DNA of 64,000 nucleotides from contig NZ_CP125378.1 in NCBI RefSeq assembly GCF_034008635.1, forward strand, positions 3,097,501-3,161,500. The letters run 5' to 3'. The notes beneath the pieces are model-generated. The model ran no database searches. It worked only from the letters and a program-made list of their open reading frames with translations, and was not told where the DNA came from. Origin of the DNA: Pseudomonas sp. P8_229 (GTDB taxonomy: Bacteria > Pseudomonadota > Gammaproteobacteria > Pseudomonadales > Pseudomonadaceae). Within the stretch, counting starts at the first letter, position 1. Every line of letters begins with the position of its first letter. A program made the position numbers and the translations under genes. This document shows, piece after piece, positions 39,237-48,385 of this stretch.

Positions 39237-40589
39237 ATGCGTTCGCCCCTGTTCCTGGCTGTACCCTTCGCTCTCGCCGCCTCTTTCGTCCAAGCACAAT
39301 CCTTACCAGAAGCCATGCAACAGGCACTGGATGTCCATCCGGAGATCCAGGCAGGGGTCAACAGTCGTTTGGCGGCGGATTATCAGTTAAAGGCTGCCAA
39401 AGGTGGATACCTGCCCAAGGTCGATCTGCTGGGCGGTTATGGTCGTGAAGGTACCGACAGCGTGACCACCCGCGCCAATGGCGGGAGCAACCACTACGAA
39501 ACCCTGAACCGCGGCGAGTCAAGTTTACGTCTCTCGCAAATGGTTTTTGACGGTTTTGCGACGTCCAGCGAAGTCGGGCGTCAACAAGCCACCGTCAACT
39601 CCCGCGCCTACTCGTTGCTCGGCACTTCCGAGCGCACCGCGCTGACCGTTGCCCAGGTGTATCTGGACGTGCTGACCCGCCGCGAATTCGTGCGTCTGGC
39701 CGAAGAAAATCTTAAGAGCCACCAGCGCATCTATGACCAGATCCAGCTGCGCACCCAGCGCGGTGTCGGCAGCGGTGCCGACCTCGATCAGGCTGAAGCG
39801 CGGATGGCTCAGGCGCGCAACAACCTGATCACCGAACAGACCAACCTTGCCGACTCCGAGACCAACTTCCTCAGCGCCGTCGGCCAGATGCCTGACCAGC
39901 TGGAGCGTCCTGCACCGTTCATGGCGATGATGCCGGCCAACCTCAATGAAGCCCGCACGCAGATGCTGGAAAACAGCCCGATCCTGCGTTCGGCCGAGTC
40001 CGACATCGCCGCGGCCGAGAAGCAGTACGAAACCGCCAAGTCGACGTTCTACCCGCGTTTCGACGCCGAACTGGGGCGCACCGCCGACAACGATCTGGAC
40101 GGCCAGAACGGTCACAACAACGAATGGCAGGCGATGCTGCGCATGCGCTTCAACCTGTATTCGGGTGGCAGCAACAAGGCCGATCTGGAATCCAAGTCGT
40201 ACCTGTCGAACCAGGCGCTGGACATCCGCAACAACGCCTTGCGTCAGTTGAACGAAGAACTGGGCCTGGCCTGGAACGCCCTGAACAATGCCAACGCCCA
40301 GGTGCCGATCGCTCAGCAATACGTTGATCACAGCACTGCAGTGCGCACCGCCTACCAGCGTCAGTTCAGCCTTGGCGAGCGAACCCTGCTCGATTTGCTC
40401 GACAGCGAAAACGAGTTGTTCACCGCTTCGCGTCGTTTGGCCGAGATCAAGAACATTCAGTTATTTACTCAGTATCGAATCAAGGCGACCATGGGCGAGT
40501 TGCTCAGAAGCCAGGGAGTGGTCGCACCATTGGCATCCGTCGTGCAGAACGATGTGAAGCCGAAGGTCCAACTGCCCGGTATGAATTGA
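39237..40589 (+). CDS. lapE: LapE outer-membrane channel of the LapA exporter (TolC family)
   Basis: A 450-residue TolC-like protein of type I secretion. The signal peptide is residues 1-20 (LFLAVPFALAASFVQAQ), followed by SLPEAMQQALDVHPEI, the usual start of mature AggA/TolC-type channels. Two internally related helix-rich halves follow (TVAQVYLDVLTRREF; ELGLAWNALNNANAQVPIA). ATG at 39237 is used; the upstream frame from 39168 lacks a signal peptide start. It is divergent from lapA across the FleQ-like region and is followed by lapB after 42 bases. Confidence 0.95.
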   Translation: MRSPLFLAVPFALAASFVQAQSLPEAMQQALDVHPEIQAGVNSRLAADYQLKAAKGGYLPKVDLLGGYGREGTDSVTTRANGGSNHYETLNRGESSLRLSQMVFDGFATSSEVGRQQATVNSRAYSLLGTSERTALTVAQVYLDVLTRREFVRLAEENLKSHQRIYDQIQLRTQRGVGSGADLDQAEARMAQARNNLITEQTNLADSETNFLSAVGQMPDQLERPAPFMAMMPANLNEARTQMLENSPILRSAESDIAAAEKQYETAKSTFYPRFDAELGRTADNDLDGQNGHNNEWQAMLRMRFNLYSGGSNKADLESKSYLSNQALDIRNNALRQLNEELGLAWNALNNANAQVPIAQQYVDHSTAVRTAYQRQFSLGERTLLDLLDSENELFTASRRLAEIKNIQLFTQYRIKATMGELLRSQGVVAPLASVVQNDVKPKVQLPGMN

Positions 40590-40631
40590 GCAGAACCTTC
40601 ATTGTTCAATTGTTAGCCAAGAGTGCCGAGC

Positions 40632-42788
40632 GTGGAATCAGAAGTCAGTCGAGTTCAACTCATTCATGATCCGCGCGCGATGCACGACGATCCGTTACTG
40701 GATGGTCTGCTCGCTCTGTGCATGCTGCACCAGAAACCCGCCAGCGCGGCGATGCTGACCACCGGTCTGCCGCTGCCCAAGCAACGCCTGAGTGTCGAGT
40801 TGCTGCCCCGCGCAGCGGCTCGCGCCGGCCTGCAGGGCCGGGTGCTGCAACGCAAGCTGGAAGAGATTCCGGCGATTGCCATGCCGGCGCTGTTGCTGCT
40901 CAAGGATGGCCGCAGTGCGGTCCTGCTCGGCTGGCAAGGCGAGAACGAAGCCCGGGTGCTGCTCAGCGAAAGCGACGGTGGCGAATCGGTGGTCAGCCGC
41001 GAACTGCTGGCCGACGACTACACCGGCAAAGTGTTCTTCGCCCAGCCGCAGCACAAATTCGACGTCAACCACGGCACACTGATCCCGCGTGCGCGTTCGT
41101 GGTTTCGCGACACCCTCAAGCGTTCCCGCTGGCTGTATGCCGACGCGATCGCCGCCAGTTTCCTGATCAACATCATCGCCATGGCCGCGCCGCTGTTCGT
41201 GATGAATGTCTACGACCGCGTGGTGCCGAACCAGGCCGAAGCGACCCTGTGGGTGCTGGCGCTGGGCATCACCGGTGCCTACATCTTCGACTTGGTACTC
41301 AAAAGCCTGCGCAGCCTGTGCCTGGATCTGGCCGGCAAGAAAACCGACCTGATCATCTCCGCCACGCTGTTCGAGCGCATCGTTGGTATGGCCATGAAGT
41401 ACCGCCCGGCGCGGGTCGGCAGCTTTGCGCAAAACATCCATGAGTTCCAGAGCCTGCGCGACTTCCTCGCCTCGCTGACCCTGACCAGCCTGATCGACCT
41501 GCCGTTCACCATCCTGATCTTCATCGTCATCGCCATTCTCGGCGGGCATCTGGTGTGGATTCCGGTGCTGGCGTTCCCGATTGCGCTGTTGATCGGCTAT
41601 GCGCTGCAGAAGCCGCTGGTAGCGACCATGGAACGCACCATGGCCCTCGGTGCCGAGCGGCAGTCGAGCCTGATCGAAACCCTCGCCGGCCTCGACGCGG
41701 TCAAGGTCAACAACGCCGAAAGTGAACGCCAATACCAGTGGGAACAGACCATCGGCACCCTCAGCCGTCTCGAGTTGCGGGTGAAAATGCTCTCCGGTCT
41801 GGCGATGAACATCACCCTGCTGATCCAGCAACTGGCCGGGGTGATCATGATCGTCTTCGGCGTGTACCAGATCATCGCCGGCAACCTGAGCATGGGCGGT
41901 CTGATTGCCTGCTACATGCTCAGTGGCCGCGCGCTCAGCCCGCTGGCGTCACTGTCCGGTCTGCTGACCCGCTACCAGCAGGCGCGGGTGACCATGACCT
42001 CGGTCGACCAGATGATGGAGCTGCCGCAGGAGCGCAATTTCGAAGAGCGTCCGCTGAGCCGCAAGGTGCTGCAGGGCGCGATCGAGTGCCGTCAGCTGAA
42101 CTTCACCTACCCGGAACAACAGAACCCGGCGCTGAAAAACATCAACCTGGTGATCCGTCCCGGCGAGAAGATCGGCATCATTGGCCGCAGCGGTTCAGGC
42201 AAGAGTTCGCTGGCGAAACTGCTGGTGGGCCTGTATCAACCGGACGACGGCGCGTTGCTGGTGGACGGTGTGGATATCCGTCAGATCGACGTCAGCGAGC
42301 TGCGCTACAACATCGGCTACGTGCCGCAGGACATCCAGCTGCTGGCCGGCACCCTGCGCGACAATCTGGTCTCCGGAGCACGTTACGTCGAAGACGAACT
42401 GGTGCTGCAAGCCGCCGAACTGGCCGGTGTCCATGAGTTCGCCCGCCTGCACCCGCAAGGCTACGAGCTGCAAGTCGGCGAGCGCGGGCAGAATCTGTCC
42501 GGCGGCCAACGGCAGAACGTCGCACTGGCGCGGGCGCTGCTGCTCAACCCGCCGATCCTGCTGCTCGATGAACCGACCAGCGCCATGGACAACACCGGCG
42601 AAGAACGCCTCAAGCAACGCCTGGCCGCCGTCGTTGAAAACAAGACCGTGGTGCTGGTGACGCACCGGGCCTCGCTGCTATCGCTGGTCGACCGTCTGCT
42701 GGTGGTCGACCGTGGACAGATTCTCGCCGATGGCCCGAAAGCCGCCGTGATGGAAGCGTTGAAGAAGGGGCAGATCAGTGTTGCTTAA
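40632..42788 (+). CDS. lapB: LapB inner-membrane ABC exporter (ATPase/permease) for LapA
   Basis: A 718-residue type I secretion ABC transporter. Residues 1-140 are a C39-like domain. The catalytic Cys/His pair of a true bacteriocin peptidase is not evident, so it is a chaperone-type domain as in other RTX exporters. Transmembrane helices lie at about 165-440. The nucleotide-binding domain has Walker A GRSGSGKSS, signature LSGGQ and Walker B ILLLDEP. GTG at 40632 is preferred to GTG at 40623 because AAGAG lies eight bases before it, and it gives the usual MESEVSRV start. It overlaps lapC by 11 bases. Confidence 0.95.
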   Translation: MESEVSRVQLIHDPRAMHDDPLLDGLLALCMLHQKPASAAMLTTGLPLPKQRLSVELLPRAAARAGLQGRVLQRKLEEIPAIAMPALLLLKDGRSAVLLGWQGENEARVLLSESDGGESVVSRELLADDYTGKVFFAQPQHKFDVNHGTLIPRARSWFRDTLKRSRWLYADAIAASFLINIIAMAAPLFVMNVYDRVVPNQAEATLWVLALGITGAYIFDLVLKSLRSLCLDLAGKKTDLIISATLFERIVGMAMKYRPARVGSFAQNIHEFQSLRDFLASLTLTSLIDLPFTILIFIVIAILGGHLVWIPVLAFPIALLIGYALQKPLVATMERTMALGAERQSSLIETLAGLDAVKVNNAESERQYQWEQTIGTLSRLELRVKMLSGLAMNITLLIQQLAGVIMIVFGVYQIIAGNLSMGGLIACYMLSGRALSPLASLSGLLTRYQQARVTMTSVDQMMELPQERNFEERPLSRKVLQGAIECRQLNFTYPEQQNPALKNINLVIRPGEKIGIIGRSGSGKSSLAKLLVGLYQPDDGALLVDGVDIRQIDVSELRYNIGYVPQDIQLLAGTLRDNLVSGARYVEDELVLQAAELAGVHEFARLHPQGYELQVGERGQNLSGGQRQNVALARALLLNPPILLLDEPTSAMDNTGEERLKQRLAAVVENKTVVLVTHRASLLSLVDRLLVVDRGQILADGPKAAVMEALKKGQISVA

Positions 42789-44145
42789 GTCGGGTGTCAA
42801 AGAGTCGATCCGTCGCTACTTCAAGGGTTCTGCCTCGCTGCAGGGCCAGCCGCTGCCGGAGGTCAACAAGGCGCTGATCGAGGACGCCCCGCGCGTCGTG
42901 CGCCTGACCATCTGGGCGATCATCGGCTTCTTTATCTTTCTGCTGCTGTGGGCCAACTTCGCCGTGATCGACGAAGTGACCAAGGGCGACGGCAAGGCGA
43001 TTCCATCGTCGAAGATCCAGAAAATCCAGAACCTCGAGGGCGGGATCGTCTCCGAACTGTTCGTCAAGGAAGGTCAGATCGTCGAGGCTGGCGCACCGCT
43101 GATTCGCCTCGACGACACGCGATTTGCTTCCAACGTCGGCGAAACCGAGGCCGATCGACTGTCGATGCTGCTGCGCGTCGAGCGTCTGAGCGCCGAGGTC
43201 GATGACCGTCCGCTGAATTTCCCTGAGGACGTACTCAAAGCCGTGCCGGGCCAGGCAAAAAGCGAAGAGTCGCTGTACATCAGCCGCCGCCAGCAATTGC
43301 ACGACGAGATCGGTGGTTTGCAGGAGCAGTTGATCCAGCGTCAGCAAGAGCTGCGCGAGTTCAGCTCCAAGCAGGCGCAGTACCGCCAGCAACTGGGCCT
43401 GCAACGCCAGGAAATCAACATGTCCGAGCCGCTGGTGGCCCAGGGCGCGGTATCGCCGGTGGAAGTACTGCGGCTCAAGCGTGCCGAGGTGGAAACCCGT
43501 GGTCAGCTCGATGCAACCACGCTAGCCATCCCGCGCGCCGAATCGGCGATCAAGGAAGTGCAGCGCAAAATTGATGAAACTCGCGGCAAATTCCGCAGTG
43601 AAGCGCTGACCCAACTCAACGAAGCCCGCACCGACCTGAATAAGGCCCAGGCCACCGGCAAGGCGCTGGAAGACCGGGTCAGCCGTACGCTGGTCACCTC
43701 GCCAGTGCGCGGCATCGTCAACAAGTTGCTGGTCAACACCATCGGCGGGGTGATCCAGCCGGGCAGCGACATGGTGGAAATCGTACCGCTGGATGACACC
43801 TTGCTGGTCGAAGCCAAGATCCGTCCGCAGGACATTGCCTTCCTGCACCCGGGGCAGGAAGCGATCGTGAAGTTCACCGCGTATGACTACACCATTTACG
43901 GTGGACTCAAAGCCAAGCTCGAGCAGATCGGTGCCGACACCATCACCGACGAAGACAAGAAAACCACCTACTACATCATCAAGGTGCGCACCGAGCGCAG
44001 CCACCTGGGCACCGATGAAAAGCCGCTGCTGATCATTCCGGGGATGGTTGCGTCGGTGGATATCATCACCGGCAAGAAGTCGGTGTTGAGTTATCTGCTC
44101 AAGCCGATCATCCGGGCGCGGGCCGAGGCGTTGCACGAGCGCTAG
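42778..44145 (+). CDS. lapC: LapC membrane-fusion protein of the LapA exporter
   Basis: A 455-residue HlyD-family adaptor linking LapB to LapE across the periplasm. One membrane segment lies at about residues 43-62 (LTIWAIIGFFIFLLLWANFAV). A barrel-sandwich half follows (GKAIPSSKIQKIQNLEGGIV), then long coiled-coil helices at about 140-300 and a C-terminal beta domain (PGMVASVDIITGKKSVLSYL). The start is GTG at 42778, inside the end of lapB (11-base overlap), which indicates coupled translation. It is the last gene of lapEBC; a REPIN follows 26 bases later. Confidence 0.95.
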   Translation: MLLKSGVKESIRRYFKGSASLQGQPLPEVNKALIEDAPRVVRLTIWAIIGFFIFLLLWANFAVIDEVTKGDGKAIPSSKIQKIQNLEGGIVSELFVKEGQIVEAGAPLIRLDDTRFASNVGETEADRLSMLLRVERLSAEVDDRPLNFPEDVLKAVPGQAKSEESLYISRRQQLHDEIGGLQEQLIQRQQELREFSSKQAQYRQQLGLQRQEINMSEPLVAQGAVSPVEVLRLKRAEVETRGQLDATTLAIPRAESAIKEVQRKIDETRGKFRSEALTQLNEARTDLNKAQATGKALEDRVSRTLVTSPVRGIVNKLLVNTIGGVIQPGSDMVEIVPLDDTLLVEAKIRPQDIAFLHPGQEAIVKFTAYDYTIYGGLKAKLEQIGADTITDEDKKTTYYIIKVRTERSHLGTDEKPLLIIPGMVASVDIITGKKSVLSYLLKPIIRARAEALHER

Positions 44146-44170
44146 GACCTTCAGCGCGGCTGACGGCCCC

Positions 44171-44262
44171 TTCGCGAGCAGGCTCACTCCTACAATGGAT
44201 CTCGGTCGAACACAGAATCTGTGTCCACTGATCAACTGTAGGAGTGAGCCTGCTCGCGATAG
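44171..44262. repeat. REPIN, second subtype
   Basis: TTCGCGAGCAGGCTCACTCC and GGAGTGAGCCTGCTCGCGAT enclose about 50 bases. The arms carry AGTGAGCCTG instead of AGCGGGCTTG, a separate REP subfamily shared with the element at 49322. The 250 bases between this element and the dioxygenase start are AT-rich and presumably hold its promoter. They also hold a small inverted repeat, AGTGAC-N7-GTCACT (44294-44312), of unknown use. Confidence 0.88.
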
Positions 44263-44516
44263 GGCCAGCCAATTCACCACACATCTGTCAATAAGTGACA
44301 CAAATCGTCACTCACCAAACCGTCCATTCCTCACCATTCGCCATATCGTTATTCATTAACGGTATTTAATTTCAAGTTCTTATAGCTTTAAAGTCATCCC
44401 CCTGCGTACCTGCCGACCAATCGGCGCGCCGCACGACCTGAACCAACACGTAATCCAGCGTGAGTTTCTGATCGACGTGCGCGCCCGTGAGCGCGCCGTG
44501 CGTGGGAGATTGAAAG

Positions 44517-45413
44517 ATGTCCGCAGCTACTGCCACCCCAAGCGTCGCGACTGCCGCGCCGCAAGCCTTTGAAATCCGCCCGTTCAGCGGTGCCGTCGGC
44601 GCCGAAATCATCGGTCTGGATCTGACCCGCCCGGTCAACGACCAGGACTTCGCCCGCATCCACCGTGCGCATCTGGATCACCACGTCGTGGTCTTCCGCG
44701 ACCAGCGCATTACCCCGCACCAGCAGATCGACTTCAGCCGCCGTTTCGGCGTGTTGCAGATTCACGTGCTCAAGCAGTTCCTGCTGGCCAATCACCCGGA
44801 AATTCTCATCGTTTCCAACATCGTCGAGAACGGCCAGAGCATCGGCCTCGGCGATGCCGGCAAGTTCTGGCACTCCGACCTCTCCTATAAAGAGCTGCCG
44901 AGTCTCGGTTCGATGCTGCATGCCCAGGAGCTGCCGTCCGAGGGCGGCGACACGCTGTTTGCCGACATGCACAAAGCCTGGGACCACCTGCCCGAAGCGT
45001 TGCGCAAAGCCGTCGAAGGCCGCTCGGCCGCGCATTCCTACACGGCGCGCTACAGCGAGACCAAATTCGCAGGCAACTGGCGCCCGACCCTGACCCCGGA
45101 GCAACTGGCGCAGGTCGCCGAAGTGGTGCACCCGATCGTCCGTACCCACCCTGAAAACGGCCGCCAGGCCTTGTTCGTCAGCGAAGGCTTCACCACGCGC
45201 ATCGTGGGTTTGCCGGAGGACGAGAGCAAACAACTGCTCGCCGAGCTCTACGCCCACAGCGTGCTGCCGCAAAACATCTATCGCCATCAGTGGCAGCCCC
45301 ACGACATGGTGTTCTGGGACAACCGCTCGCTGATCCACCTTGCCGCCGGCTGCCCTGCGCACCTGCGCCGCAAGCTGTATCGCACGACCATTCAGGGCGA
45401 CGCGCCTTTCTGA
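44517..45413 (+). CDS. TauD/TfdA-family 2-oxoglutarate- and Fe(II)-dependent dioxygenase
   Basis: A 298-residue cytoplasmic oxygenase. The iron triad is H119-x-D121 (FWHSDLSY) and H274 (SLIHLA). R289 (KLYRTTI), 15 residues after the distal His, is the expected 2-oxoglutarate-binding arginine. The family oxidises taurine, alkyl sulfates, 2,4-D and similar compounds. Being first in a four-gene unit with a SsuABC/TauABC-like importer suggests release of sulfite, sulfate or a related group from an imported organosulfur compound (TauD or AtsK type). The exact substrate cannot be read from sequence. The ATG at 44517 has GGGAG upstream. Confidence 0.9.
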   Translation: MSAATATPSVATAAPQAFEIRPFSGAVGAEIIGLDLTRPVNDQDFARIHRAHLDHHVVVFRDQRITPHQQIDFSRRFGVLQIHVLKQFLLANHPEILIVSNIVENGQSIGLGDAGKFWHSDLSYKELPSLGSMLHAQELPSEGGDTLFADMHKAWDHLPEALRKAVEGRSAAHSYTARYSETKFAGNWRPTLTPEQLAQVAEVVHPIVRTHPENGRQALFVSEGFTTRIVGLPEDESKQLLAELYAHSVLPQNIYRHQWQPHDMVFWDNRSLIHLAAGCPAHLRRKLYRTTIQGDAPF

Positions 45414-45431
45414 TTTGCCGGAGATCCGATC

Positions 45432-46457
45432 ATGTCCAAACGTCTTCCATTTGCACCGCTGGCTGCCGCTATTGGCTTGGGTTTCAGCCTGATTGCCGGC
45501 AGCCTGGTGGCGCCGACTGTGGCCCACGCCGAAGGTGAAATCCGCATCGCCGAGCAGTTCGGCATTGTCTATTTATTGCTCAACGTGGTGCGCGATCAGG
45601 GCCTGATCGAGAAGTACGGCAAGCAGGAAGGCATCGACATCAAGGTCGACTGGACGCAGCTCTCGGGCGGCGCGGCGGTCAACGATGCGCTGCTGTCCGG
45701 TTCCATCGACATTGCCGGTGCCGGGGTCGGCCCGTTGCTGACTATCTGGGATCGCACCCACGGCAAGCAGAACGTCAAAGCCGTGGCTTCGCTGGGCAAC
45801 TTCCCGTACTACCTGGTGAGCAATAACCCCAAGGTCAAAACCATCGCCGACCTCACCGAGAAGGACCGCATCGCGGTGCCGGCGGTGGGCGTTTCGGTGC
45901 AGTCGCGTTTCCTGCAATACGCGGCGGCCAAGCAGTGGGGTGACAAGGAATTCAATCGCCTCGACAAATACACCATCGCCGTCCCGCACCCGGACGCCAC
46001 CGCCGCGTTGATTGCCGGCGGCACCGAGCTGACCGGGCATTTCTCCAACCCGCCGTTCCAGGATCAGGCGCTGCAGAATCCGAATGTGCACGTGGTGCTC
46101 AACTCCTACGACATCCTTGGCCCGAACTCGCCGACGGTGCTGTTCGCCACCGAAAAATTCCGCAACGACAATCCGAAGACCTACAAAGCCTTCGTCGAAG
46201 CGCTGACCGAAGCCGCGCAATTCGCCCAGAACGATAAAGGCGCCGCAGCGGACACCTACATTCGCGTGACCAAAGCCAGGATCGACCGCGCCGAGCTGCT
46301 GAAAATCATCGACAACCCGCAGTTCGAATTCAGCGTCACGCCTAAAAATACGTATCCACTGGCCGAATTCCTCTACCGCGTCGGCGCGATCAAGAACAAA
46401 CCTGAATCTTGGAAGGACTACTTCTTCCAGGACGCCAAACCGTTGCAAGGGAGCTGA
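45432..46457 (+). CDS. ABC transporter periplasmic substrate-binding protein (SsuA/TauA/NMT1-like)
   Basis: A 341-residue binding protein. Residues 1-33 are a classical signal peptide ending AHA. The mature protein begins EGEIRIAEQFGIVYLLLNVV and has two lobes with SGSIDIAGAGVGPLL and the VGVSVQSRFLQYAA segment typical of the family. It follows the dioxygenase by 18 bases and precedes the ATPase by 5 bases. It should capture the dioxygenase's substrate in the periplasm; an organosulfur ligand is inferred from context. Confidence 0.9.
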   Translation: MSKRLPFAPLAAAIGLGFSLIAGSLVAPTVAHAEGEIRIAEQFGIVYLLLNVVRDQGLIEKYGKQEGIDIKVDWTQLSGGAAVNDALLSGSIDIAGAGVGPLLTIWDRTHGKQNVKAVASLGNFPYYLVSNNPKVKTIADLTEKDRIAVPAVGVSVQSRFLQYAAAKQWGDKEFNRLDKYTIAVPHPDATAALIAGGTELTGHFSNPPFQDQALQNPNVHVVLNSYDILGPNSPTVLFATEKFRNDNPKTYKAFVEALTEAAQFAQNDKGAAADTYIRVTKARIDRAELLKIIDNPQFEFSVTPKNTYPLAEFLYRVGAIKNKPESWKDYFFQDAKPLQGS

Positions 46458-46462
46458 TCGAG

Positions 46463-47323
46463 ATGAACGCCCCCTTGCAAGGCCACGCGGCCAGCAACCC
46501 GATCGCCAGCAGCCAGGCGCTACTGGCGGTGGATAACGTCAGCCTCGAATACCGCACCCCGCAACGGGTGGTGCGGGCCACGCATCAGGTCAGTTTCGAA
46601 ATCGATCCGGCGGACCGTTTCGTGCTGCTCGGCCCGTCGGGCTGCGGCAAGTCGACCTTGCTCAAGGCGGCCGCCGGCTTCATTGCGCCCAGTGAAGGCG
46701 AGATCCGCCTGCAAGGTCAGCGTGTCGATGGGCCGGGTCCGGACCGGATCGTGGTGTTCCAGGAATTCGATCAACTGCCGCCGTGGAAAACCGTCAAACA
46801 GAACGTGATGTTTCCGCTGCTCGCCTCGCGAACCTTGCACAAAAAAGACGCCGAAGAGCGCGCGCTGCACTATCTGGAAAAAGTCGGTCTGGCAGCGTTT
46901 GCCGATGCCTATCCGCACACCCTGTCCGGCGGCATGAAGGCGCGGGTGGCGATTGCCCGAGCGCTGGCGATGCAGCCGAAAATCCTCTTGATGGACGAGC
47001 CTTTCGCCGCGCTGGACGCGTTGACCCGGCGCAAGATGCAGGAAGAATTGCTGCTGCTCTGGGAAGAGGTGCGCTTCACCTTGCTGTTCGTCACCCACTC
47101 GATCGAAGAGGCGCTGGTGGTCGGCAATCGCATCCTGCTGCTGTCGCCACATCCGGGGCGGGTGCGCGCTGAAGTGCACAGCCATCAATACGATCTGCAA
47201 AGCCTCGGCGGCGGGGCGTTTCAGGAGTCGGCACGGCGCATTCACCGTTTGCTGTTCGATGAAGGCCAGTCGCCGGAAACCGAGCGTGACCACGACTTCA
47301 ACGACATTCGCATCGCTTATTGA
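46463..47323 (+). CDS. ABC transporter ATP-binding protein (SsuB/TauB-like)
   Basis: A 286-residue ATPase. It has Walker A GPSGCGKST (about residues 62-70), Q-loop VFQEFDQLPPW, signature LSGGMKARV, Walker B ILLMDEPFAALD and H-loop THSIEEA. It powers the importer formed with the adjacent permease. The ATG at 46463 is chosen five bases after the binding-protein stop, with GAG upstream; the longer frame from 46409 overlaps that gene. The C-terminal tail of about 40 residues (SPETERDHDFNDIRIAY) is typical of nitrate/sulfonate-type ATPases. Confidence 0.92.
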   Translation: MNAPLQGHAASNPIASSQALLAVDNVSLEYRTPQRVVRATHQVSFEIDPADRFVLLGPSGCGKSTLLKAAAGFIAPSEGEIRLQGQRVDGPGPDRIVVFQEFDQLPPWKTVKQNVMFPLLASRTLHKKDAEERALHYLEKVGLAAFADAYPHTLSGGMKARVAIARALAMQPKILLMDEPFAALDALTRRKMQEELLLLWEEVRFTLLFVTHSIEEALVVGNRILLLSPHPGRVRAEVHSHQYDLQSLGGGAFQESARRIHRLLFDEGQSPETERDHDFNDIRIAY

Positions 47324-47343
47324 GCGTTTTGGAGGATTGCCCG

Positions 47344-48210
47344 ATGAGCCAACGATCGTCTGTACGACAAGAGTTTGAGACCGTCCCTGAACCGCTGACC
47401 AGCGTGCCGCTCGAGCGCGAATTACCGCTGGGCCAACGCCTGTGGCAACAGGGCTGGCTGCGTAAAAGCCTGATCCTGATGTTGCTTGCGGTGTTGTGGG
47501 AAATCGTCGCCCGGGTGCAGAACAACGACTTGTTGCTGCCGAGTTTTCTGCAGACCAGTCATGCGTTGTACGACGGCCTGCTCAGTGGTGAATTGCTGGG
47601 CAAGGTGTGGATATCTCTGGTGGTGCTGATCAAGGGTTACCTGATCGGCATCGTGCTGGCGTTTGCCCTGACCACGCTGGCGGTGTCGACCCAGTTTGGC
47701 CGCGATCTGCTGAGCACCCTGACCTCGATGTTCAACCCGCTGCCGGCGATCGCCTTGCTGCCATTGGCCTTGCTCTGGTTCGGGCTGGGGCAGAACAGCC
47801 TGATCTTCGTACTGGTGCATTCGGTGCTGTGGGCGCTGGCGTTGAACACTTACGCCGGTTTTCTCGGTGTGTCTGAAACCCTGCGCATGGCCGGGCGCAA
47901 CTATGGGCTGAAGGGTATGCGTTTTGTGCTGTTCATCCTGATACCGGCGGCGCTGCCGTCGATTCTCGCCGGGCTGAAAATCGGCTGGGCGTTTGCCTGG
48001 CGCACGCTGATCGCCGCTGAGCTGGTGTTTGGTGCGACCAGTGGCAAAGGCGGTTTGGGCTGGTACATCTTCCAGAATCGCAACGAGTTATACACCGACA
48101 AGGTGTTCGCCGGGTTGGCGGTGGTGATCCTGATCGGGTTGCTGGTGGAGAATCTGGTGTTCGACACGCTGGAGCGGGTGACGGTGAAGCGCTGGGGTAT
48201 GCAGCGCTGA
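47344..48210 (+). CDS. ABC transporter permease (SsuC/TauC-like)
   Basis: A 288-residue inner-membrane permease with about six helices and the coupling-helix EAA motif region (AGRNYGLKGMRFVLFILIPAALPSILAGL). The ATG at 47344 follows a GGAGG ribosome site and lies 20 bases after the ATPase stop. It is the last gene of the dioxygenase-transporter operon, ended by a REPIN 26 bases downstream. Confidence 0.92.
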   Translation: MSQRSSVRQEFETVPEPLTSVPLERELPLGQRLWQQGWLRKSLILMLLAVLWEIVARVQNNDLLLPSFLQTSHALYDGLLSGELLGKVWISLVVLIKGYLIGIVLAFALTTLAVSTQFGRDLLSTLTSMFNPLPAIALLPLALLWFGLGQNSLIFVLVHSVLWALALNTYAGFLGVSETLRMAGRNYGLKGMRFVLFILIPAALPSILAGLKIGWAFAWRTLIAAELVFGATSGKGGLGWYIFQNRNELYTDKVFAGLAVVILIGLLVENLVFDTLERVTVKRWGMQR

Positions 48211-48235
48211 GATTTCTGTTGGCAGGACTGGCCCC

Positions 48236-48302
48236 TTCGCGAGCAAGCCCGCTCCCACATTTGAAATGCGTTTCCCCTGTGGGAGCGGGCTTGCTCGCGA
48301 AG
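48236..48302. repeat. REPIN
   Basis: TTCGCGAGCAAGCCCGCTCC pairs with GGAGCGGGCTTGCTCGCGAA. It lies between the transporter permease and the LysR gene. Confidence 0.92.
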
Positions 48303-48385
48303 GCGTCGGTTCATACGCCACCTGTTTCAAGGATGTTTGCTAGCATTGCACCCAGATCAATCCAGATCGGCCACGAGTGCTCTGC

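Noticed and set aside
44294..44312. AGTGAC-N7-GTCACT as a specific regulator site for the dioxygenase operon
   Set aside because: Six-base arms occur often by chance and it matches no consensus I can name; kept only as a remark.
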